Part shown: positions 60,649 to 64,000 of the stretch, piece after piece
Layout of the letters: each line of letters starts with the position of its first letter
Numbering within the stretch: position 1 is the stretch's first letter
Assembly (NCBI GenBank): GCA_963930655.1
Contig: OZ005618.1
Location: 7,400,001-7,464,000, forward strand
Origin: Myrica gale
Taxonomy: Eukaryota; Streptophyta; Magnoliopsida; Fagales; Myricaceae
Length of the DNA stretch: 64,000 nucleotides
Direction of reading: 5' to 3'
Translations under genes and position numbers: made by a program
Notes under the pieces: model-generated
What the model was told of the DNA's origin: nothing
Database searches by the model: none
Seen by the model: only the letters and a program-made list of their open reading frames with translations

Positions 60649-60966
60649 GGGAATTTGACAACTTAGTCCCTGGGTTTATACCCCTTTCACAAATGGGTAA
60701 TTGGATTTCAAATTTCAAAATTTTAGTCCTTGGATTTTCGTTGTTTGACAAAATGATCCTTCCGTTAGTCTGCCGTCCATATGCTTAAGGGATTTGAAGT
60801 GGTCGACCGCTACACGTCAGCAATTTGTACCGGTCGTCCGCTATATAAACCCAAGGACTAAGTTTATCAAACAACGAAAACTCAAGGACTAAAATTTTGA
60901 AATTTGAAATCCAAGGACTCATTTGCCAAAGTGATATAAACCCAAAGACTAAGTTGTCAAATTCCC
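60649..60966. mobile_element. MULE-type fold-back element, 318 bp, perfect 9-bp TSD
   Basis: Ends GGGAATTTGACAACTTAGTC and GACTAAGTTGTCAAATTCCC are an exact 20-bp inverted repeat within arms of about 120 bp. TTAATTTTT flanks it at 60640-60648 and 60967-60975. Unit 1 has no element at this place. Confidence 0.92.
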
Positions 60967-60975
60967 TTAATTTTT

Positions 60976-61933
60976 TTTAAAACTTTTTTTTCTGCACATC
61001 TCTCGTCTCTCCTCAAGTTTTCAAAATGACGAATTCTCGAATAATTGATGATTCAACCGATCTTTAATACTTTTAAGAATTTACGCTTTAAGTCAAACTT
61101 AAAAATATATAAAATATCAATCATTTTGTAATTTTATCTCGCAAGAGTATCTCAATCATTTTGTATGTGATTTAACAATTATTTCAACAGAAGACGAGAA
61201 TTGATCATGTTCAAAATATAAGATATGCAAATAGCCGTTTTGAAACTTAAGAAGGTGGGATTGATTTTGATTTATACTTAGGTAACATACTATGATATTA
61301 TCCTTATGTTTATCACGGAGATAGCAACTCCAGCGTACTGATTTCTCAAACATTGCTCGGAGAAATTTACAATGTACGGAGATGATGACAACTGCGTTAA
61401 ATATAAAGAACAAGCTAGGATTTGTTACTGGATTGATGCACAACCTCTACCTTTGAACACAGTATGTGTATTAGATAAGATTGAATATGATGATTCTATC
61501 TTGATTATTTAATTTTTTATATATCCTTATAAAATTATTACTTACCATTTCACAAAATTTATATATCCTTATAAAATTAAAGAAGTCTAAATTACCTCGA
61601 ATTATCCTAGTTAAGTTAAGGAAGTTCATTATTTCTTGAAAAGCCTACCCATTACAAATTCTAAAATAGAGAAACTAACAAAAATCAACCCAAAATTCTA
61701 AAATGTACTAGTTAATAATTATTGACCCAAAAATTTAAAATATATGTGACTTATTTTGCATATATCCCTTACTTCAACTTCTGCCCGAGTCCTTGCAGTA
61801 TATGAAAAAAAGAAAAATTACACTTCTATATGTATTCGTATATATTAATTAAGCCAGACATATTATTAAACAAAATATAATTATTTTTTTTCCAAAAAAA
61901 TGCAAATCAAAAGTAGCCTGCATATTTATTTAA
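60976..61933. other. Spacer between HSP20-4 and HSP20-5
   Basis: 61540-61830 aligns with 41780-42050. 61030-61500 has no partner and no recognised content; the 95-codon minus-strand frame there has no domain that I know. Confidence 0.5.
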
Positions 61934-63462
61934 GGGGAAAGTACACTTTGCACCCCTGAACTATGAGGTACCTGACACTTTGCAATTGCACCGCTTTGTC
62001 TTGATTTCGTGACATTGAGCCCACGAACTTCTGATTTCCGTCAGCCAATTTCTCGGTTAAAACTGACGGTAACACGCGCACGTGCCGTCCACGTGAGACA
62101 CTTAAAAAATTCCTTCCCGTTTTGCCCTCCATCAACCTCATGTCTTCGTCTTCTCCCTCGCCCCTGTTTAATAACATTCTGATTAATTATGTATGGCATC
62201 CGTTTGATAAAATACCTGAGTGACAGAAATTTATGATGCACGAAACAATCGTCCTTAACATTGTTAAGGTTCCACTTTTACATCCAAACAAAACAACATT
62301 TGATTCATTTGTCTAATCCATTACTCCAAAACAGATACAAGTTTTGAGAATATACAGAAGAATGAAAGAGTTGGAACTCCATAAAATGTCACAGAAAGAT
62401 ACAGAACTTGATATCTAGAATGCAGCTTTGTAGAGGTTGGAATCTAACAAACAAGTTTGTATCATCCTTATACATATGTTGCTCTTTTGATAGACTTGGA
62501 TGACAAGTCGACAGAGTTTATGCTTTATTTGCTTGTTGCTGAATCACCAGCTCTTAATTCTCTTTCAAGCTCATCAAATTCCCAGTCCCCAATCTCCTCT
62601 GCGGAGTAGTCTCTACCAACCTTCCCGAACTCAGACTCCAACTTAGCCAGTTCTGCTTCAGTGTCTAGCACTTGCTCTGTCTTGATTGCGGGTGACTCGG
62701 GCTGCTCGGCTATCTCAACTTTTGGTGTCTCAGTAGCAAGCATTGGAATTTTCTCCAGCTTCTCACAAGCTTGAGTTGCAGATTTTGGGGTTGGAATCTC
62801 CATTTCTAAATTTGGTCTCTCAATAGACTCAGAACTCTGCTCTTAACTTCTCAATGTCATAAAAAAGCTCCTAGACCTTTGAATCTTCTTTCTTGTATCA
62901 ACCAGAGGCCAAATAATCCAATTTAGGGGGAAATTCCAGACCCCTAGAAAAATCATAAAGCTAAAAACAAAACAAGTGAAGTTAGCCGCAATATGGAACC
63001 TGGATATTTCCCCTTGCTGAGCATAAAACTGGGATCGTGTTAAGGTAATACCCAGTTTCTTTTATTTACATATCTTTGCATCTATCGGGCTTTATACATA
63101 GCGGCTACGTTGTTTATTTATGTGGAGGGTTGATAGCTAATGGCTTATAGAAACAGCTTTGACTGTAAGGGGTATAAGGAGCCATGAAAGAAAAGGGAGC
63201 TGGAAAGAGGTAGAGATTGAAGACGAAGATATGAGGTGGATGGAAGGTTCGATCTAGGAGCAGAGAATGGAGGGTAAAATGGAAAAGAATTTTTTAAGTG
63301 CCTCACATGGATGACACATACGCGTATTACCGTCAATTTTAATCGAAAAATTGACTTCGGGATGAAAATCAGAAATTCTTGAACTCAATGTCACGAAATC
63401 AAGACAAGAGAGTGTAAAGTGTAGGTAATCCATAATTCAGGATTGCAAAGTGTATTTTTCCC
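61934..63462. mobile_element. Pack-MULE-like element carrying a host gene fragment
   Basis: The left arm 61934 to about 62165 and the right arm about 63170-63462 are long inverted repeats. The outer part is GGGAAAGTACACTTTGCA against GGGAAAAATACACTTTGCA. Further in, TCTTGATTTCGTGACATTGAG and AACTGACGGTAA-type blocks pair up, diverged by roughly a fifth by eye. Between the arms is about 1 kb of non-repeat DNA with an exon-like frame. The HSP20-3 3' flank at about 42115-42145 is the empty counterpart. No clear 9-bp target duplication was found. Confidence 0.75.
62525..62848 (-). pseudogene. Captured host gene fragment (C-terminal exon), parent unidentified
   Basis: A minus-strand frame of about 92-105 codons, open from an AG at about 62845 to the stop at 62525. 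It is acidic, with a coherent C-terminal end: LDTEAELAKLESEFGKVGRD, YSAEEIGDWEFDELERELR, GDSATSK. The composition looks like real protein, unlike the neighbours, and the upstream side looks like a 3' splice site, as in a last exon. I do not recognise the parent gene. Lying between MULE-like arms, it is best read as captured sequence, though a small independent gene cannot be excluded. Confidence 0.6.
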
Positions 63463-63530
63463 GACGTCGAACACTAGATTTACATATATATCAATTAATT
63501 AGTCTCATATTGAAGCAAACGGACGCAACT

Positions 63531-64000
63531 TCAGCCAGCAATTTCAATTGCCTTCACATCTGGCTTCTTCACCTCCTCCTTAGGGACACTGACGGTAAGT
63601 ACTCCATTCTCCATTGACGCCTTCACCTCATTCACCTTTGCATTTTCCGGCAGCCTGAACCTCCTCATGAACTTTCCGCTACTGCGCTCCACCCTATGCC
63701 ATGACCCGTTTTTCTCTTCCTTCTCCGCCTTCCTCTCTCCGCTGATCTGGAGAACTCTGCCGTCTTCGATCTCGACCTTCACTTCCTCTTTCTTGACCCC
63801 CGGGAGATCAGCTTTGAATACGTGGCCTTCTGGGGTCTCCTTCCAGTCAATTCTGGCGTCGACAAATGCAGAAATTTCAGAAGTTCCATTAACAGAGGTA
63901 GATAGCGAAGAGGGGACCGCAAAATCCTTGAAGGAGTCCCAGACGTCGAGAGAGAACGGGTCGAGAATGCTGCTTCGTCGGCCACCGAAGAAGCTTGGTA
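63531..64000 (-). CDS. HSP20-5, cytosolic class I small heat-shock protein, 5' end cut by window
   Basis: The frame is open from the window edge to TGA at 63531-63533. Only about the first three codons are missing; the visible part begins in the IPSFFGGRR signature. It belongs with HSP20-3: [26 protein letters not shown] and terminal IEIAG. The class I block reads DVWDSFKDF, with Ser for the usual Pro, and SVSVPKEE-type changes occur late in the domain ([10 protein letters not shown]). It is convergent with HSP20-4. A Pack-MULE-like element sits about 70 bp beyond its stop codon, inside the 3' flank. Confidence 0.95.
   Translation of the reverse strand, partial: PSFFGGRRSSILDPFSLDVWDSFKDFAVPSSLSTSVNGTSEISAFVDARIDWKETPEGHVFKADLPGVKKEEVKVEIEDGRVLQISGERKAEKEEKNGSWHRVERSSGKFMRRFRLPENAKVNEVKASMENGVLTVSVPKEEVKKPDVKAIEIAG

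Overview
The window is nuclear DNA of a eudicot plant, probably a perennial. It is AT-rich, its genes carry GT-AG introns, and the gene families are plant-specific: a brassinosteroid-signalling (BSK) kinase, a DUF3527 protein, a wall-associated kinase and class I small heat-shock proteins. Its transposons (hAT, MULE, Harbinger-like MITEs, CACTA, L1) are typical of eudicots. The species cannot be told from the sequence alone.

Layout. 1-1.5 kb: 3' end of a TIM10 gene (+). 3.0-6.9 kb: complete ten-exon BSK gene (-). 7.4-16.6 kb: no host gene; it holds MITEs, fold-back elements, a 2.9-kb hAT element with a decayed transposase, and a candidate SINE. 16.6-19.4 kb: DUF3527 gene (-), with its leader and promoter to about 21.4 kb. 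21.4-31.4 kb: repeat-rich DNA. 31.4-31.85 kb: 3' remnant of a wall-associated kinase (-), cut by an LTR element. 35.3 kb: HSP20-1 (+). 39.1 kb: HSP20-2 (+). 42.2 kb: HSP20-3 (-). 43.3-44.9 kb: a second, truncated copy of the DUF3527 5' end. 48.4-51.4 kb: intact wall-associated-kinase-like gene (-). 53.9-59.0 kb: 5.1-kb hAT element with a LINE inside. 59.2 kb: HSP20-4 (+). 61.9-63.5 kb: Pack-MULE-like element carrying a host gene fragment. 63.5-64.0 kb: HSP20-5 (-), cut by the window edge.

The main structural result is that 19.3-43.26 kb and 43.27-64 kb are two tandem copies of one unit: DUF3527 5' end, WAK kinase, HSP20(+), HSP20(-). The copies have drifted apart mostly by transposon insertion and deletion. 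As a result many insertions here can be dated relative to the duplication against an empty site in the other copy, and their target-site duplications (TSDs) can be read directly.

Functionally the window pairs a heat-stress chaperone cluster (five cytosolic class I HSP20 genes; the four with visible promoters have a heat-shock element and a TATA-like box at similar distances) with surface and hormone signalling genes (WAK, BSK). No operon-like or obviously novel biochemical pathway is visible. The unusual biology is the duplicated HSP20 array: a gene-conversion mosaic, a hAT element placed 4 bp from a heat-shock element, and a duplicated foreign promoter placed upstream of HSP20-3 on the same strand.
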